A DNA stretch of 64,000 nt, taken from assembly GCF_018502485.1 (NCBI RefSeq), contig NZ_CP075546.1. One strand, given 5' to 3'. A program made the translations under genes and the position numbers. This DNA is from Methanospirillum purgamenti. GTDB taxonomy: Archaea; Halobacteriota; Methanomicrobia; Methanomicrobiales; Methanospirillaceae. The stretch's first letter is position 1. Every line of letters begins with the position of its first letter. A model generated the notes under the pieces. The model made no database searches. It had not been told where the DNA came from and saw only the letters and a list, made by a program, of their open reading frames with translations. Below are positions 1 through 9,189 of the stretch, one piece after another.

Positions 1-25
1 TTAAAAATTTGTTTATGTTTCTATT

Positions 26-607
26 CTATGTTCCGGTAACAAATAGAATAAACATTTTTCCTTCAATCATTGGAGGATCTTGAGCTGTTCCTTCGTAAAT
101 CTTCTCATCTGAATAGCCCAGATTTTCACATACAACAATCCGACAATTTGGATCAATTGATATTAGTCGTTTAGCTAATTTTTCGATTGGAAATGCAGGA
201 TCTCCAATAATACAGGTTTTTCTATGAGATCTTGTCATTTCACAGCATTCAGCAATTGCCTGGTCATGATTTCTTCCATGAGCAGTGACAAGATACAGGT
301 TTGTCAAAGAGATACCTGTCTTTGCTGCACCTAGTTGTACGGAAGATATTCCGGGAATTATCTCTCCTCCAAGATAACCAAGTCCTGATATCATCGGATC
401 CCCGGTTGAAAGTACGATTGCATGGGAAGGAAGTATTCGAAGTGCTTTGTAATCCTCAATGATTCGGACTTCTGCATGTTTGGAGATGTAGTTTTGGACA
501 ATTTCTAGAGCGCGTTCTGAACCGACGATAAGATTACCTGTTTGAATTGCTACAATAGCCGCTTCGGTCAGCATTCCCGGCCCGCACCCTACCCCAACAA
601 TCTTCAT
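26..607 (-). CDS. cbiE: CbiE, cobalt-precorrin-7 C5-methyltransferase
   Basis: This 193-residue SAM-dependent tetrapyrrole methylase acts late in anaerobic corrin synthesis, methylating C5 of cobalt-precorrin-7. Seen: the N-terminal glycine-rich loop GVGCGPGMLTEAA and the methylase motifs LSTGDPMISGLG and IPGISSVQLGAAK. The family is known to have a separate CbiT partner for C15 methylation and decarboxylation; here cbiT is a separate gene seven positions upstream. Its ATG overlaps the cbiD stop by 4 bp, so translation is probably coupled. It is the last gene of the cobalamin run inside the window; the stop lies only 25 bp from the window edge, so the operon may continue. Confidence 0.92.
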   Translation of the reverse strand: MKIVGVGCGPGMLTEAAIVAIQTGNLIVGSERALEIVQNYISKHAEVRIIEDYKALRILPSHAIVLSTGDPMISGLGYLGGEIIPGISSVQLGAAKTGISLTNLYLVTAHGRNHDQAIAECCEMTRSHRKTCIIGDPAFPIEKLAKRLISIDPNCRIVVCENLGYSDEKIYEGTAQDPPMIEGKMFILFVTGT

Positions 608-1611
608 CCGGAGTCTCCGATGACTGTTCCTTCCCGGTTCACAATGACAATCCTGACATTCGGGTGTGCGCTCTTATAGATCTGAAAAGATGCCTGCATG
701 GCCGGCAGAAAGCGCTCGGTTGTCATGAATTCTTCAACGGTTGAAAACCCGGTTCCTTCAAGAATTGCGGGATTTACATATTTTAAGACAAGAGCAGGGA
801 GACCGCAGATGGTAACCTCACCGGTGAGATGTGGAATAATAGTGCCCAGTCGGGAGCCGGCAAGGATGACTTCATGGTCCGGGAATAACATACGGGCATA
901 TCGCATACCGATCCTGCCAGTGGTAAGCACGACCCGTTCTGCATGAACCGCTCTATCACAGGCGGCCTGCTCAAGGTGATCATCCCAGGGCTCAACAAAC
1001 CCTGTTGTACCAAGTATGGATATTCCTTCTGTAACTCCGACCATCTTATTCAGGGTTTTTTCAGCAACTTCTCTTCCCTGACGTGCAAAAATCCTGACCG
1101 CCACTCCAGATATCCCGGCTTCCTGCACAGCCTCCTCTATTGCGGTTTCTATCTCATCTCTGGCCATGTAAGAGACTGCTGGATCTCCGGATTTGTACCG
1201 GGGAGTGTCACGGCTCCATCTGCCGATCCCTTCGCCAAAGATAAGGGAAATTCCTGAATCGGTGACAGTTGCTTCTGCTGTAAAGACCAGTCCTGACGTC
1301 ACATCTCCCGGATAGTCCCCGGAATATTTACTACATTCCCCGGTTCCTCTGTCTATTGAGACCGGTATCTGAACACGAAGACCCGTAGGGGTAAGAATTG
1401 ATACTTCAGTAATACCGGTTTTTTTGAGGGAGAGGACTGAAGCCTTGGCTGCAGCAGCTGTGGAACTCCCGGTAGTAAATCCACGTCTTCGTATGGTTCC
1501 ATCTGAAGTAAGGACCGCAAGGCCCTGACTGACAAGGAGGCGTGAGGTCTTGTCTTTACAGAGAGAGACCCATTCCTCCGGATATGTAAATCCGCTAACC
1601 GGATCCTGCAT
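604..1611 (-). CDS. cbiD: CbiD, cobalt-precorrin-5B C1-methyltransferase
   Basis: CbiD methylates C1 of cobalt-precorrin-5B in the anaerobic cobalamin pathway. The family is unrelated to the other corrin methylases, and the diagnostic N-terminal motif RRRGFTTGSSTAAAAKA is present. I place the start at the ATG at 1611 (MQDPVSGFTYPEEW), one base after the cbiC stop; an upstream in-frame ATG at 1659 would lie inside cbiC. That gives 336 residues. The stop overlaps the cbiE start by 4 bp. Confidence 0.92.
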   Translation of the reverse strand: MQDPVSGFTYPEEWVSLCKDKTSRLLVSQGLAVLTSDGTIRRRGFTTGSSTAAAAKASVLSLKKTGITEVSILTPTGLRVQIPVSIDRGTGECSKYSGDYPGDVTSGLVFTAEATVTDSGISLIFGEGIGRWSRDTPRYKSGDPAVSYMARDEIETAIEEAVQEAGISGVAVRIFARQGREVAEKTLNKMVGVTEGISILGTTGFVEPWDDHLEQAACDRAVHAERVVLTTGRIGMRYARMLFPDHEVILAGSRLGTIIPHLTGEVTICGLPALVLKYVNPAILEGTGFSTVEEFMTTERFLPAMQASFQIYKSAHPNVRIVIVNREGTVIGDSG

Positions 1612-1612
1612 G

Positions 1613-2251
1613 TTACTCAATGGTTCCGGCCGCTTCCACGAACATTGTGATGATCTCATTCATGGCAGCAACGGCAACCGGAGTGCCCCCACGTGTTCCT
1701 TCGTTGGAGATCGAGGAGATATCAAAGGTCCGAAGGAGTTCTTTTGACTCTGCTGCGTTCACAAAACCAACCGGTGTCCCGATAATAAGGGCAGGTCTGA
1801 TCCCTTTTTGAATCATGTCACACAGAACCAGAAGTGCTGACGGGGCATTCCCGATAACAATAATGGATCCGGTAAGGTGATCCCCTAGAGCCATAAGTGC
1901 TGCAGATGTACGTGTCTTCCCCCCGGTATCAGGTGATGAAAGGGTATCAAGGATACAGGTCACCTTACTTTTGTGTCCCTTCTTCTGGATCCCGGTCTGC
2001 ACCATCCTGATATCAGTAAATATTGGTGCTCCCGCTCGCAGAGCAGCAAAACCGGCTCTCACCGGCTCTCCCTGAAACCGCATCAGTTCTGCCATTGCGA
2101 AATCACCGACAGCAATAGAGCAGCGCTGGCGGATCCGGTCAAGGGGACCTTTATCTCCGATGGTCTTTCTGGCCAGTTCTCGTGATGTACGTGATATGGC
2201 ATACCCTTCCGGTGTATCTGCCCCGATATCGGTATACGTATCAGTAGACAT
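1613..2251 (-). CDS. cbiC: CbiC, precorrin-8X methylmutase
   Basis: CbiC moves the C11 methyl group to C12 of (cobalt-)precorrin-8, giving cobyrinate. Typical motifs are RCSIAVGDFAMAELM in the N-terminal third and IVIGNAPSALLVLCDMI plus IIGTPVGFVNAAESK toward the C-terminus. The start chosen is the ATG at 2251 (MSTDTYTDIGADTPEG), giving 212 residues, close to the family norm; earlier ATGs at 2299 and 2332 would extend deep into cbiH. It overlaps the end of cbiH by about 11 bp. Confidence 0.9.
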   Translation of the reverse strand: MSTDTYTDIGADTPEGYAISRTSRELARKTIGDKGPLDRIRQRCSIAVGDFAMAELMRFQGEPVRAGFAALRAGAPIFTDIRMVQTGIQKKGHKSKVTCILDTLSSPDTGGKTRTSAALMALGDHLTGSIIVIGNAPSALLVLCDMIQKGIRPALIIGTPVGFVNAAESKELLRTFDISSISNEGTRGGTPVAVAAMNEIITMFVEAAGTIE

Positions 2252-3047
2252 ATTTCCGGTGGTACCCGCGGGGGGTGAACATTCCTCTGGCATCTGCATA
2301 TCTCCTGAGCATTCGTGTCTCTTCACCGCCAATAAAAACGACGGTGTGCATGTCTATACTATCAAAAACATCCATAACATCCTGAAGGGTGGTGATAATT
2401 ATCGTCTCGTCCGGACGGTAGGCATCCTTTACAATCCCGATCGGGATTTCACCTGCAAGGTGTTCCCGTGCGATATCAATCACATCTTCAAACAGGCTGG
2501 TCCTTGTGCGGCTTTTGGGATTATAGAGTACGATGGGGATCCCGGCCGTGCATAATGCCCTGATGCGTTTCTTTATAACATCACGGGGTGTAAGCAGGTC
2601 TGAAAGGCTGATGACAGCAAAATCATTGGTGAGAGGAGCCCCAAGCAGAGCAGCACCGGCACTTGCAGCCGTCACTCCGGGAATGATGTCAATCTTCAGG
2701 TCCGGAGCAATTCGTTCGGCCATCTCAAGGATAAGTCCGGCCATTCCATATACGCCAGGATCTCCGCCGGATACCATGACGACATGTTTGTCCTGTGCAA
2801 GAGCAATAGCCTGCTTTGCGCGGTTTACCTCTTTTCCCATCTGACTTTTGATGACTTTCTGATGGGTAAATAAATGGGGTATCTGGTTGATGTAAAAGTC
2901 ATTCCCGATGACAATGTCCGCGTTCTTTATCGCTTTTTCAGCTGCGATAGTCAGCATCTCCGGACTGCCAGGGCCTATTCCGACGACTGCGAGTGAGCCG
3001 GTGGGAGTTTGAGTTTTATTCTGCGATTGCGATGGTGACGTTTCCAT
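2241..3047 (-). CDS. cbiH: CbiH, cobalt-precorrin-3 C17-methyltransferase
   Basis: This SAM methylase carries out C17 methylation and ring contraction of cobalt-precorrin-3. Seen: the glycine loop LAVVGIGPGSPEMLTIAA, the motif VMVSGGDPGVYGMAGLI and the PGVTAASAGAALLGAPL segment typical of CbiH/CobJ, then a C-terminal region with IVLYNPKSRTRT. I prefer the ATG at 3047 (METSPSQSQ), about 268 residues, over an ATG at 3113; both lie inside the 3' end of cbiG. The product acts on the CbiF/CbiG intermediates encoded next to it. Confidence 0.92.
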   Translation of the reverse strand: METSPSQSQNKTQTPTGSLAVVGIGPGSPEMLTIAAEKAIKNADIVIGNDFYINQIPHLFTHQKVIKSQMGKEVNRAKQAIALAQDKHVVMVSGGDPGVYGMAGLILEMAERIAPDLKIDIIPGVTAASAGAALLGAPLTNDFAVISLSDLLTPRDVIKKRIRALCTAGIPIVLYNPKSRTRTSLFEDVIDIAREHLAGEIPIGIVKDAYRPDETIIITTLQDVMDVFDSIDMHTVVFIGGEETRMLRRYADARGMFTPRGYHRKYVY

Positions 3048-3888
3048 AGATCTGTTTCTCCAGGATGAGGTGGTGATGGACTGATACAGCAAGTGCTGCT
3101 GGTTCTGCAACACCGGGAAGTCCGAACCGTGATGCGGCAGAGTCTGAAGGGGGCGTCTCCTGATTCAGGTCGGCGGGACTTAGAAAGATGATATTGCGGC
3201 CCATGGTTCTGACCGCTTCAAGAAGGCCTGACTCATGAGATTTAATTGCGCCAGATGCATAGATGGCAATATCTTCTGGATGGACACCGGCAGTGTCACA
3301 TGCGGAATGAATTGCCTGGATTATCTCATCTGCAGACGTGCCCAGCCTGCATCCGATACCGACCACATACGGTCCATCTGCAACAAGGAATGAGACTCCT
3401 GATCCCGCAATAACCATCCCGGGACCTGGCACCCGGTATATTCCGGAATTTCCGATAAGGACTGATGCGTTCGCCTGCCTGGTGGACCGGGTATTGACAA
3501 CCCGGAGTTTTTCACGGGTTGCCAGGACCTCGACAGCTTCCCGTCCGGTTGCTTCGGTTGCGGTGGTGATGACCGGAGTAAGGTTGCATCTCTCCTGTAG
3601 CAGGTATGCAAGATCATTTGCTCCATGATGACCTCCCAGAACAGGTATTGCATACTGCATATCAGGACTTATCACGACAACTCCAGGATCTGTCCACTTG
3701 TCATGGATTAGGGGCGCTATATTCCGGATAACGATGCCGATTGCCATGATCGCAACAATCCGCTGTGTATTCTGAAAGAGTTCTGAAAATAATCCTGAAC
3801 GGTAAGGGATGAACTCTGCGTTGATAGCGTCTGCGATTTTCTCTCCCTGCTCCTGAAAGTACGGGAGCGCTGTAATAACCGTACTCAT
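3016..3888 (-). CDS. cbiG: CbiG, cobalt-precorrin-5A hydrolase
   Basis: CbiG opens the delta-lactone of cobalt-precorrin-5A and releases the extruded two-carbon fragment as acetaldehyde. The 290-residue protein shows the N-terminal domain motif VAIMAIGIVIRNIAP, the central GGHHGANDLAYLL, and the C-terminal CbiG domain with VGIGCRLGTSADEI. The start overlaps the cbiF stop by 4 bp (ATGA), the end overlaps cbiH. Its presence marks the oxygen-independent branch of the pathway, as expected in a methanogen. Confidence 0.93.
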   Translation of the reverse strand: MSTVITALPYFQEQGEKIADAINAEFIPYRSGLFSELFQNTQRIVAIMAIGIVIRNIAPLIHDKWTDPGVVVISPDMQYAIPVLGGHHGANDLAYLLQERCNLTPVITTATEATGREAVEVLATREKLRVVNTRSTRQANASVLIGNSGIYRVPGPGMVIAGSGVSFLVADGPYVVGIGCRLGTSADEIIQAIHSACDTAGVHPEDIAIYASGAIKSHESGLLEAVRTMGRNIIFLSPADLNQETPPSDSAASRFGLPGVAEPAALAVSVHHHLILEKQIYGNVTIAIAE

Positions 3889-4601
3889 GAATAAAGGAAT
3901 GACCTGATATGTCCTTGTGGATCTTCTGCAAATACTTCACCAATAAGCAGAAGAGCAGATTTTGTAATCCCTACATCCGCCGCTTTCCTGGCAATATCCT
4001 GCACCGTTCCCCTGATGATCTTCTGATCCGGCCATGTTGCGTGATAGACTACAACTGCGGTAGTCTCAGGGTGACAGGCAAGGCGGGATGTTATCTCCTC
4101 AAGTTTGTCAGTTCCCAGGAAAACTGCCATGGTTTCGCCGGTTTGTGAGAGTTCGAATATCTTGTCTTTCTCAAGGGTTTTTCCGGCCGGACGGGTGATA
4201 ATGACCGATTCAGATACTCCCCTGAGTGTCAGCTGAGCCTGTAATGCTGCGGCAGCGCCGAAGAGTGATGAGACACCCGGAACGACTTCGACTGATATAC
4301 CCTCCTGCTTTAGAAGATCAATCTGTTCGACGATAGCCCCATAGAGTGCAGGGTCTCCTGAATGAAGTCTGACTACCGTCTTTTCGTCCCGGATTCCCCT
4401 GACCATGATAGGGACCATCTCTTCAAGACTCATCCCATTACTGTCATACTTCTCGCCCGCCGGAGAACTTGCAACAAGGTCAGGGTTGACGAGTGATCCG
4501 GCATATATCAGGATGTCAGCGGAGTCAAGGAGTCTTCGTCCCCTCACAGTAATGAGATCAGGATCTCCAGGTCCGGCACCAATAAACCAGATTTTATTCA
4601 T
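3885..4601 (-). CDS. cbiF: CbiF, cobalt-precorrin-4 C11-methyltransferase
   Basis: This SAM-dependent methylase adds the C11 methyl group. The N-terminal IWFIGAGPGDPDLITVRGR is the CbiF/CobM signature, followed by LHSGDPALYGAIVEQ and VVPGVSSLFGAAAALQAQ; the middle region ESVIITRPAGKT is also typical. Length 238 residues is normal. It overlaps cbiG downstream and cbiL upstream by 4 bp each, so cbiL-F-G form a tightly coupled trio. Confidence 0.93.
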   Translation of the reverse strand: MNKIWFIGAGPGDPDLITVRGRRLLDSADILIYAGSLVNPDLVASSPAGEKYDSNGMSLEEMVPIMVRGIRDEKTVVRLHSGDPALYGAIVEQIDLLKQEGISVEVVPGVSSLFGAAAALQAQLTLRGVSESVIITRPAGKTLEKDKIFELSQTGETMAVFLGTDKLEEITSRLACHPETTAVVVYHATWPDQKIIRGTVQDIARKAADVGITKSALLLIGEVFAEDPQGHIRSFLYS

Positions 4602-5209
4602 ATGTCACGCTCTGCATAGAGAAGTGAGAAGTAACTGCTCTCTTCAGGAAGGTCATCCCCGGTGAGGACCTGCATACCGTCCATATACATTCGCTCCACC
4701 AGTGCAATTCTTGAGTATCCTTCTTTACGTAGACTTTTTGCCAACTCACGGGGTTTTCTGACTTTCATCCGGATCTGGGATCTTATCTCACTCCCGTCGG
4801 TGACACAAAATCCCCCGGTAATGGGAAGCCCGGTTTCAGACATGAGTGCCGTTATTGATGAGATGCCGGGAACAGTTCTGACAATGATATCCGGATATCG
4901 CTCCTTCAGGATAACCGTGAGACGGGAGAAGGTTGAAAAGATGTTTGGGTCACCAATGATTCCAAAGACAACATTCTTATCCCTGGCATCTGCCGCTATC
5001 TTTTCAACATTCTCGATAATCTGCGCCCGAATCATCTCTTCATCACGGCTCATGGGAAAGGGAAGTTCAATGGGGGAGCAGTATGGCTCAACCAGACGCC
5101 TTGCTAGACCACCTGGAATATACACAACGTCCGCTTCCTGCAACATGCGGACCGCTTTGATGGTCAGGAGCTCAGAATCACCAGGACCAAGGCCCACTCC
5201 GGTGAGCAT
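4598..5209 (-). CDS. cbiL: CbiL, cobalt-precorrin-2 C20-methyltransferase
   Basis: CbiL performs the first methylation after cobalt insertion, at C20. Seen: LTGVGLGPGDSELLTIKAV at the N-terminus, FGIIGDPNIFSTFSRL in the SAM region and VPGISSITALMSETGLP. At 203 residues it is slightly shorter than many bacterial CbiL proteins (about 230), like other archaeal forms. The start shares one base with the cbiT stop. Confidence 0.9.
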   Translation of the reverse strand: MLTGVGLGPGDSELLTIKAVRMLQEADVVYIPGGLARRLVEPYCSPIELPFPMSRDEEMIRAQIIENVEKIAADARDKNVVFGIIGDPNIFSTFSRLTVILKERYPDIIVRTVPGISSITALMSETGLPITGGFCVTDGSEIRSQIRMKVRKPRELAKSLRKEGYSRIALVERMYMDGMQVLTGDDLPEESSYFSLLYAERDI

Positions 5210-5769
5210 CAGGCTACCCCTCCGGTGATGATAAAGACCGGGTCAAGGGGTTTGAGCATAAATCCTCCGGCAAGTGGCATACTTTTTGAAACCTGAACAA
5301 GGGTGACGTCATGAAACATATCAAATTCCTGTAATGTTGATTGTGCAATATTGAGCGTTTCAAGAAGAACTGCAGTGATAACAATGGTTTTCACCTTCAG
5401 GTGAGCAAGCCGGGTGATGATATCAGAAAGATTCCTTGACCCCCCAACGAAGGCTTTATCTACTTTTTCCAGAGAGGAGAGAATAGAAACAGCATTGCCA
5501 AAGTGCGGTGTTACATTGGCAAAACCACTCTTTCGCAGTTCCTCACAGGTCCACCGGTATGCTGCCTCCCTGATATCCATGGCATGGACATGAGAAACCA
5601 GTGGTGCAGCGGTCAGGGTAACTTTTCCGGTCCCACACCCGATATCAGCAAAAATATCTGCAGGTTTCAGATCCAGCTTGTGCATGGCTATTGCGAGCAC
5701 TTCATCCTTTGTTGGTCCGCCTGTTGGTGGTTTATCCGGTGGACGATGTATCATATGCTCCGTATACAT
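5209..5769 (-). CDS. cbiT: CbiT, cobalt-precorrin-6B C15-methyltransferase (decarboxylating)
   Basis: CbiT is a class I Rossmann methyltransferase that methylates C15 and decarboxylates the C12 acetate side chain. Motif I ADIGCGTGKVTLTAAP follows the family opener PPTGGPTKDEVLAIAM; AFVGGSRNLSDII is the typical substrate-side loop. Length 186 residues. Two close ATGs (5769 and 5754) are possible starts. It lies 45 bp downstream of cbiO and is the first biosynthetic gene after the cobalt transporter genes. Confidence 0.9.
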   Translation of the reverse strand: MYTEHMIHRPPDKPPTGGPTKDEVLAIAMHKLDLKPADIFADIGCGTGKVTLTAAPLVSHVHAMDIREAAYRWTCEELRKSGFANVTPHFGNAVSILSSLEKVDKAFVGGSRNLSDIITRLAHLKVKTIVITAVLLETLNIAQSTLQEFDMFHDVTLVQVSKSMPLAGGFMLKPLDPVFIITGGVA

Positions 5770-5814
5770 TAGCGGGTGCCCTTCAAAAGTGATTGGTTTT
5801 GAATATTTCAGAGG

Positions 5815-7011
5815 TCAGATACCCGGTTGTTTATCCGGGTTTACATCTTGATTGAGTGATCGAACCGGAATTGACCGGTTGTTTGTCTGGTTAAACATGG
5901 CTACCCGTTCAAAAACCCTTATTACCATCCCGCCGGTTGTCAGAATAAGACTGGTTCGTCCGTTCATCGCCTGGAGGATGCACTTATCGATAACTGCATA
6001 GGAGATATCCGGAGTCAGACCCCACTGGCGTGCACAGATTTTTGCCCTGCTTCCCATCACGCCGATGGTATCACATGAAGTCCTGGCAAGAATAGCCTGT
6101 ATGTGTGGTCCGGATATCTGGTCAACATCTCCGACATGTATTGTCCCATATCCATTGTCAGAGAGGCGGATTGTTCCATGATGATCCTGCTCGATGATTC
6201 TGATGATGTCAAGGACGGTTCTGGGTAAGGTTCCCGGTGTTTTCATTCCCCTGCTCTTCAGTTCCTGCGAGAGCTCAAGAAGTATCGGTGTTTTCAGCCG
6301 TGCCCGCCTGACCAGTTCTTTGTCTGAGAATGCCTCTTCCGGAGTTCCTGATGCTATTATCCTACCCTTTTCCATCAGAACTATACGGTCGGCCCAGGGA
6401 TAGGCAAGCTCAACGTCATGGGTGGAGATGATGATAGTTTTCCCCTGGTGGTTGAGTTCATCAAGGAGGTCCATAATGTCTTCGCTTCCGGCAGGATCAA
6501 GCATGCTCGTAGGTTCGTCCAGGATGAGGACATCAGGATCCATGGCAAGTATCCCTGCGATGGCGACCCTCTTCTTCTCCCCGCCGGAAAGGTGATAAGG
6601 AGGACGCTTCTCAAAACCTTCGAGTCCGACGCTATGCAGCGCATCAGTAACTACCTGCTTCACCTGTTCATCTGAATAATCCAGGTTCACCGGTCCAAAT
6701 GCGACATCCTGCCATACGGTAGGTGCAATTATCTGAACATCCGGATCCTGAAAAACAAACCCGATCTTCTGCCTGATCTTCCGAAGTGATGCACGATCAT
6801 ATGAAACCGGGTTTCCATGGAAGGTGACCAATCCCTTGTCTGGTCGTATCATCCCATTCAGGGTGAGGAGGAGGGTGGATTTTCCTGCTCCATTAGAACC
6901 GACCAGAGCAATCTTTTCTCCTCTCTGAATACGGAGGCTGATAGCTAAGAGTGCAGGGGAGGCATATGGATATGCATATTCGAGATCTTTGAGTTCGATG
7001 AGTGGTTCCAT
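5815..7011 (-). CDS. cbiO: CbiO, cobalt ECF transporter ATPase with extra C-terminal domain
   Basis: The ATPase of the cobalt energy-coupling-factor importer. Residues 1 to about 275 form a normal CbiO: Walker A GSNGAGKSTLLL near residue 38, Q-loop FVFQDPDVQI, signature LSGGEKKRVAIAG and Walker B VLILDEPTSMLD. The protein then continues for about 120 residues to 398, whereas usual CbiO proteins stop near 270-280. The extension contains GTIHVGDVDQISGPHIQAIL and TIGVMGSRAKICARQWGL; I do not recognise it as a named domain. It sits between cbiQ (14 bp upstream) and cbiT. Confidence 0.93.
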   Translation of the reverse strand: MEPLIELKDLEYAYPYASPALLAISLRIQRGEKIALVGSNGAGKSTLLLTLNGMIRPDKGLVTFHGNPVSYDRASLRKIRQKIGFVFQDPDVQIIAPTVWQDVAFGPVNLDYSDEQVKQVVTDALHSVGLEGFEKRPPYHLSGGEKKRVAIAGILAMDPDVLILDEPTSMLDPAGSEDIMDLLDELNHQGKTIIISTHDVELAYPWADRIVLMEKGRIIASGTPEEAFSDKELVRRARLKTPILLELSQELKSRGMKTPGTLPRTVLDIIRIIEQDHHGTIRLSDNGYGTIHVGDVDQISGPHIQAILARTSCDTIGVMGSRAKICARQWGLTPDISYAVIDKCILQAMNGRTSLILTTGGMVIRVFERVAMFNQTNNRSIPVRSLNQDVNPDKQPGI

Positions 7012-7024
7012 GTGATCTTTTCCT

Positions 7025-7804
7025 TTACCCTGATGTCCAGAGGATCATGCCGATGATGATGAAAAGATAGATAGAAACAGCAGAAAGAGATCTCCATTCC
7101 ATCGGATTATAGGTGATCATTTTTGCGTATTTTCCATTATAGCATCGGCAATCCATGGCATGAATAAGATCTTCGCCCGCATCCCATGATGTGATGAAGA
7201 TGCTCCCAAAGAGCATGCTGTAGGATTTGATTGCTTCGCGGGGTTTGGTGTATCCAAGACGCATCTGCTGTGCGAGATATATCTGGTGGGCTTTTTCCAT
7301 AAAAATGAAGATGTACCGGTAGATGATCATTGAAAGGTCAATAAACAGGTCAGGAACTTTCAGTTTTTTCATGATACCGAAGAGATCGGTCATGGGTGTT
7401 GTCAGGGATATGAAAAACAAAGCGCACATGCCTCCGAAAACTCTAGCGAAAATATGCAGTCCCTGATTCAGGCTTTCCTCAGTTACGGTGAGGGTAAGCC
7501 AGGAAAATACGTGGAATGACCATATTTCTGTCACTCCCTCGGAAAGAAAAATGATGACAAGTGCGCTCAAGAGCGCAAAGCTGAGCGGAATTTCAAGCAG
7601 TTTCAGATAAAACTTGAAATTTATCTTTGCGATAACAATGATTCCAATGCTCAAAATTATTGCAAGAAAACAAGGGACAATATAATTTGGAGTTAATAAA
7701 ACAAGGATGATTGATCCAATACCAAGGAGAAGTTTGGTATAGGGATGAACCTGTAGAAGGGCATTATTTTGTGCTGCTTCTTCCAGGAAATCATGGGCAA
7801 ACAT
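7025..7804 (-). CDS. cbiQ: CbiQ, cobalt ECF transporter transmembrane (T) component
   Basis: This 259-residue membrane protein couples the CbiO ATPase to the CbiM/CbiN substrate module. Several hydrophobic helices are evident from about residue 25 to 115. The cytoplasmic coupling motifs QQMRLGYTKPR and HAMDCRCYNGKY match the conserved A-R-G type motifs of EcfT proteins, the second in a variant form. It lies 7 bp after cbiN and 13 bp before cbiO. Confidence 0.9.
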   Translation of the reverse strand: MFAHDFLEEAAQNNALLQVHPYTKLLLGIGSIILVLLTPNYIVPCFLAIILSIGIIVIAKINFKFYLKLLEIPLSFALLSALVIIFLSEGVTEIWSFHVFSWLTLTVTEESLNQGLHIFARVFGGMCALFFISLTTPMTDLFGIMKKLKVPDLFIDLSMIIYRYIFIFMEKAHQIYLAQQMRLGYTKPREAIKSYSMLFGSIFITSWDAGEDLIHAMDCRCYNGKYAKMITYNPMEWRSLSAVSIYLFIIIGMILWTSG

Positions 7805-7811
7805 TATTGAT

Positions 7812-8114
7812 TCAATTTTGATTTATTTTTCGTTGTCCTAGTAAGTATCCAAACCCCAGTCCGAAAATTATTCCGCCAAATGCTGCCTGAAGTGCAAATA
7901 ATCCAGATTCGATCTCACCGGATGGGGGTGCCCACTGGGGAATCAGGGGGGCGACATCATCTTCTGCAACTCCGGTCAGTTCAGAAACAACTGCTGATCC
8001 AACGCCGTCTGAACCTCCGAACTCTGCATCCGGGTTGATGGAAGCGGTGTAGAGAAACACTCCGATGAACAGGATTACAATGATTCCGACGATAATCTCA
8101 AATTGATATTTCAT
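7812..8114 (-). CDS. cbiN: CbiN, cobalt transport accessory protein
   Basis: A 100-residue protein with two membrane helices (about residues 5-25 and 72-90) and a loop containing SELTGVAEDDVAPLIPQW. Small size, topology and position between cbiM and cbiQ identify it as CbiN, which associates with CbiM and is needed for cobalt uptake activity. It starts 3 bp after the cbiM stop. Confidence 0.85.
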   Translation of the reverse strand: MKYQFEIIVGIIVILFIGVFLYTASINPDAEFGGSDGVGSAVVSELTGVAEDDVAPLIPQWAPPSGEIESGLFALQAAFGGIIFGLGFGYLLGQRKINQN

Positions 8115-8117
8115 TTT

Positions 8118-8807
8118 TCACTCTCCCCGTGCGGCTTTGATCTTCTCTTCAGAGAATATTTTCATTCTGACAATAATGTCTGGTTTAATATCAACAATGT
8201 ATTTGAACACCAGTGCGAGCACAGCTCCTTCCAGGATTGCCAGTGGAATCTGCGTTATTGCAAAGACACCAAGGAAGGTTGCAAACAGGCCCCCGAATCC
8301 AAGGTCTCCAGCCGGTACAGCCAGGGTGAGCTCAAGAGCAGTGATGACGTAGGTGAAGAGATCAGCGAGAGCAACGGCGATAAATACCGTGATATACATG
8401 TTTAGTTTGGTATCACGAAGAGCGCGGTAGACATAGTATCCGAGGAATGGTCCGCAAATTGCCATTGAAAATGTGTTTGCACCCAGAGTTGAAAGCCCAC
8501 CATGTGCCAGGAAGAGTGCCTGGAAGAGGAGGACGATAAATCCGATGATGGTGGTTACGAAAGGGCCGAACACGATGGCTGAGAGGCCGGTCCCGGTAGG
8601 ATGGGAACAACTTCCGGTGACTGACGGAAGTTTGAGTGCTGAGAGAATAAAGATAAGTGCGCCACAAATACCCAGGAGTGGAAGTGCATCTTTATTCTCT
8701 ATAATGAGTTTTTTCAATTGAACGAATCCGTAAATAATGAATGGTAATGAAATAATCCACCAAATTGCCGCCCAAAGGGGCGGAAGAAATCCTTCCATAA
8801 CATGCAT
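8118..8807 (-). CDS. cbiM: CbiM, cobalt ECF transporter substrate-binding membrane protein
   Basis: CbiM is the S component that binds Co2+; the ligands come from its N-terminus. Here the protein starts MHVMEGFLPPLWA, giving the conserved His2 and MEGFLP motif, and has GSCSHPTGTGLSAIVFGP with a second conserved histidine. It is 229 residues with about six hydrophobic helices. The start is supported by AGGAG (complement at 8816-8820) eight bases upstream. It is first in the operon, so the promoter must lie in 8821-9000; no cobalamin riboswitch is recognisable there. Confidence 0.93.
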   Translation of the reverse strand: MHVMEGFLPPLWAAIWWIISLPFIIYGFVQLKKLIIENKDALPLLGICGALIFILSALKLPSVTGSCSHPTGTGLSAIVFGPFVTTIIGFIVLLFQALFLAHGGLSTLGANTFSMAICGPFLGYYVYRALRDTKLNMYITVFIAVALADLFTYVITALELTLAVPAGDLGFGGLFATFLGVFAITQIPLAILEGAVLALVFKYIVDIKPDIIVRMKIFSEEKIKAARGE

Positions 8808-9189
8808 AATGAGAACTCCTAAAGAAATTTTGTTTTATTGTTAATAAATTTGATCAAAAAACAATGAGGATATTTTTCGAGACTTATTACAAATAACGGT
8901 CCATTTCTCTCAAATTTTGTGGTGGGGGTAATTCGGTTGTAAGATTAACATAACCGCGCAATTTGCCAAATAGATGGTTTTTTTACAGTCTGACTGAATT
9001 TGAAAGAATGTGAGTTGAGAGTGATATTATACCTGCAATCCAGAATGTCGGATGAAGGGAATGGCCTGGGGGTTTAGGATATCAAATCGATGACTATATA
9101 TCTGGATCAATACAACTTTATTATCCCACACGCTTCCTGAATCATCAGGAGCCGGCGGCCGGGGAATGTCTGTTCTGGAAGGGCAATAC
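8808..9189. other. Intergenic region between cbiM and the rRNA operon
   Basis: About 380 bp between the divergent cbi and rRNA transcription units. It is AT-rich next to cbiM (8821-8880) and contains an additional TATA-like stretch, GACTATATATCTGG near 9092-9105, on the rRNA side. A minus-strand reading frame at 9027-9278 overlaps the rRNA leader and looks non-coding. No gene or riboswitch fold is evident. Confidence 0.5.

Noticed and set aside
8808..9000. Cobalamin riboswitch upstream of cbiM
   Set aside because: I looked for the conserved B12-box pattern and found none; archaeal cobalamin genes usually rely on protein regulators.
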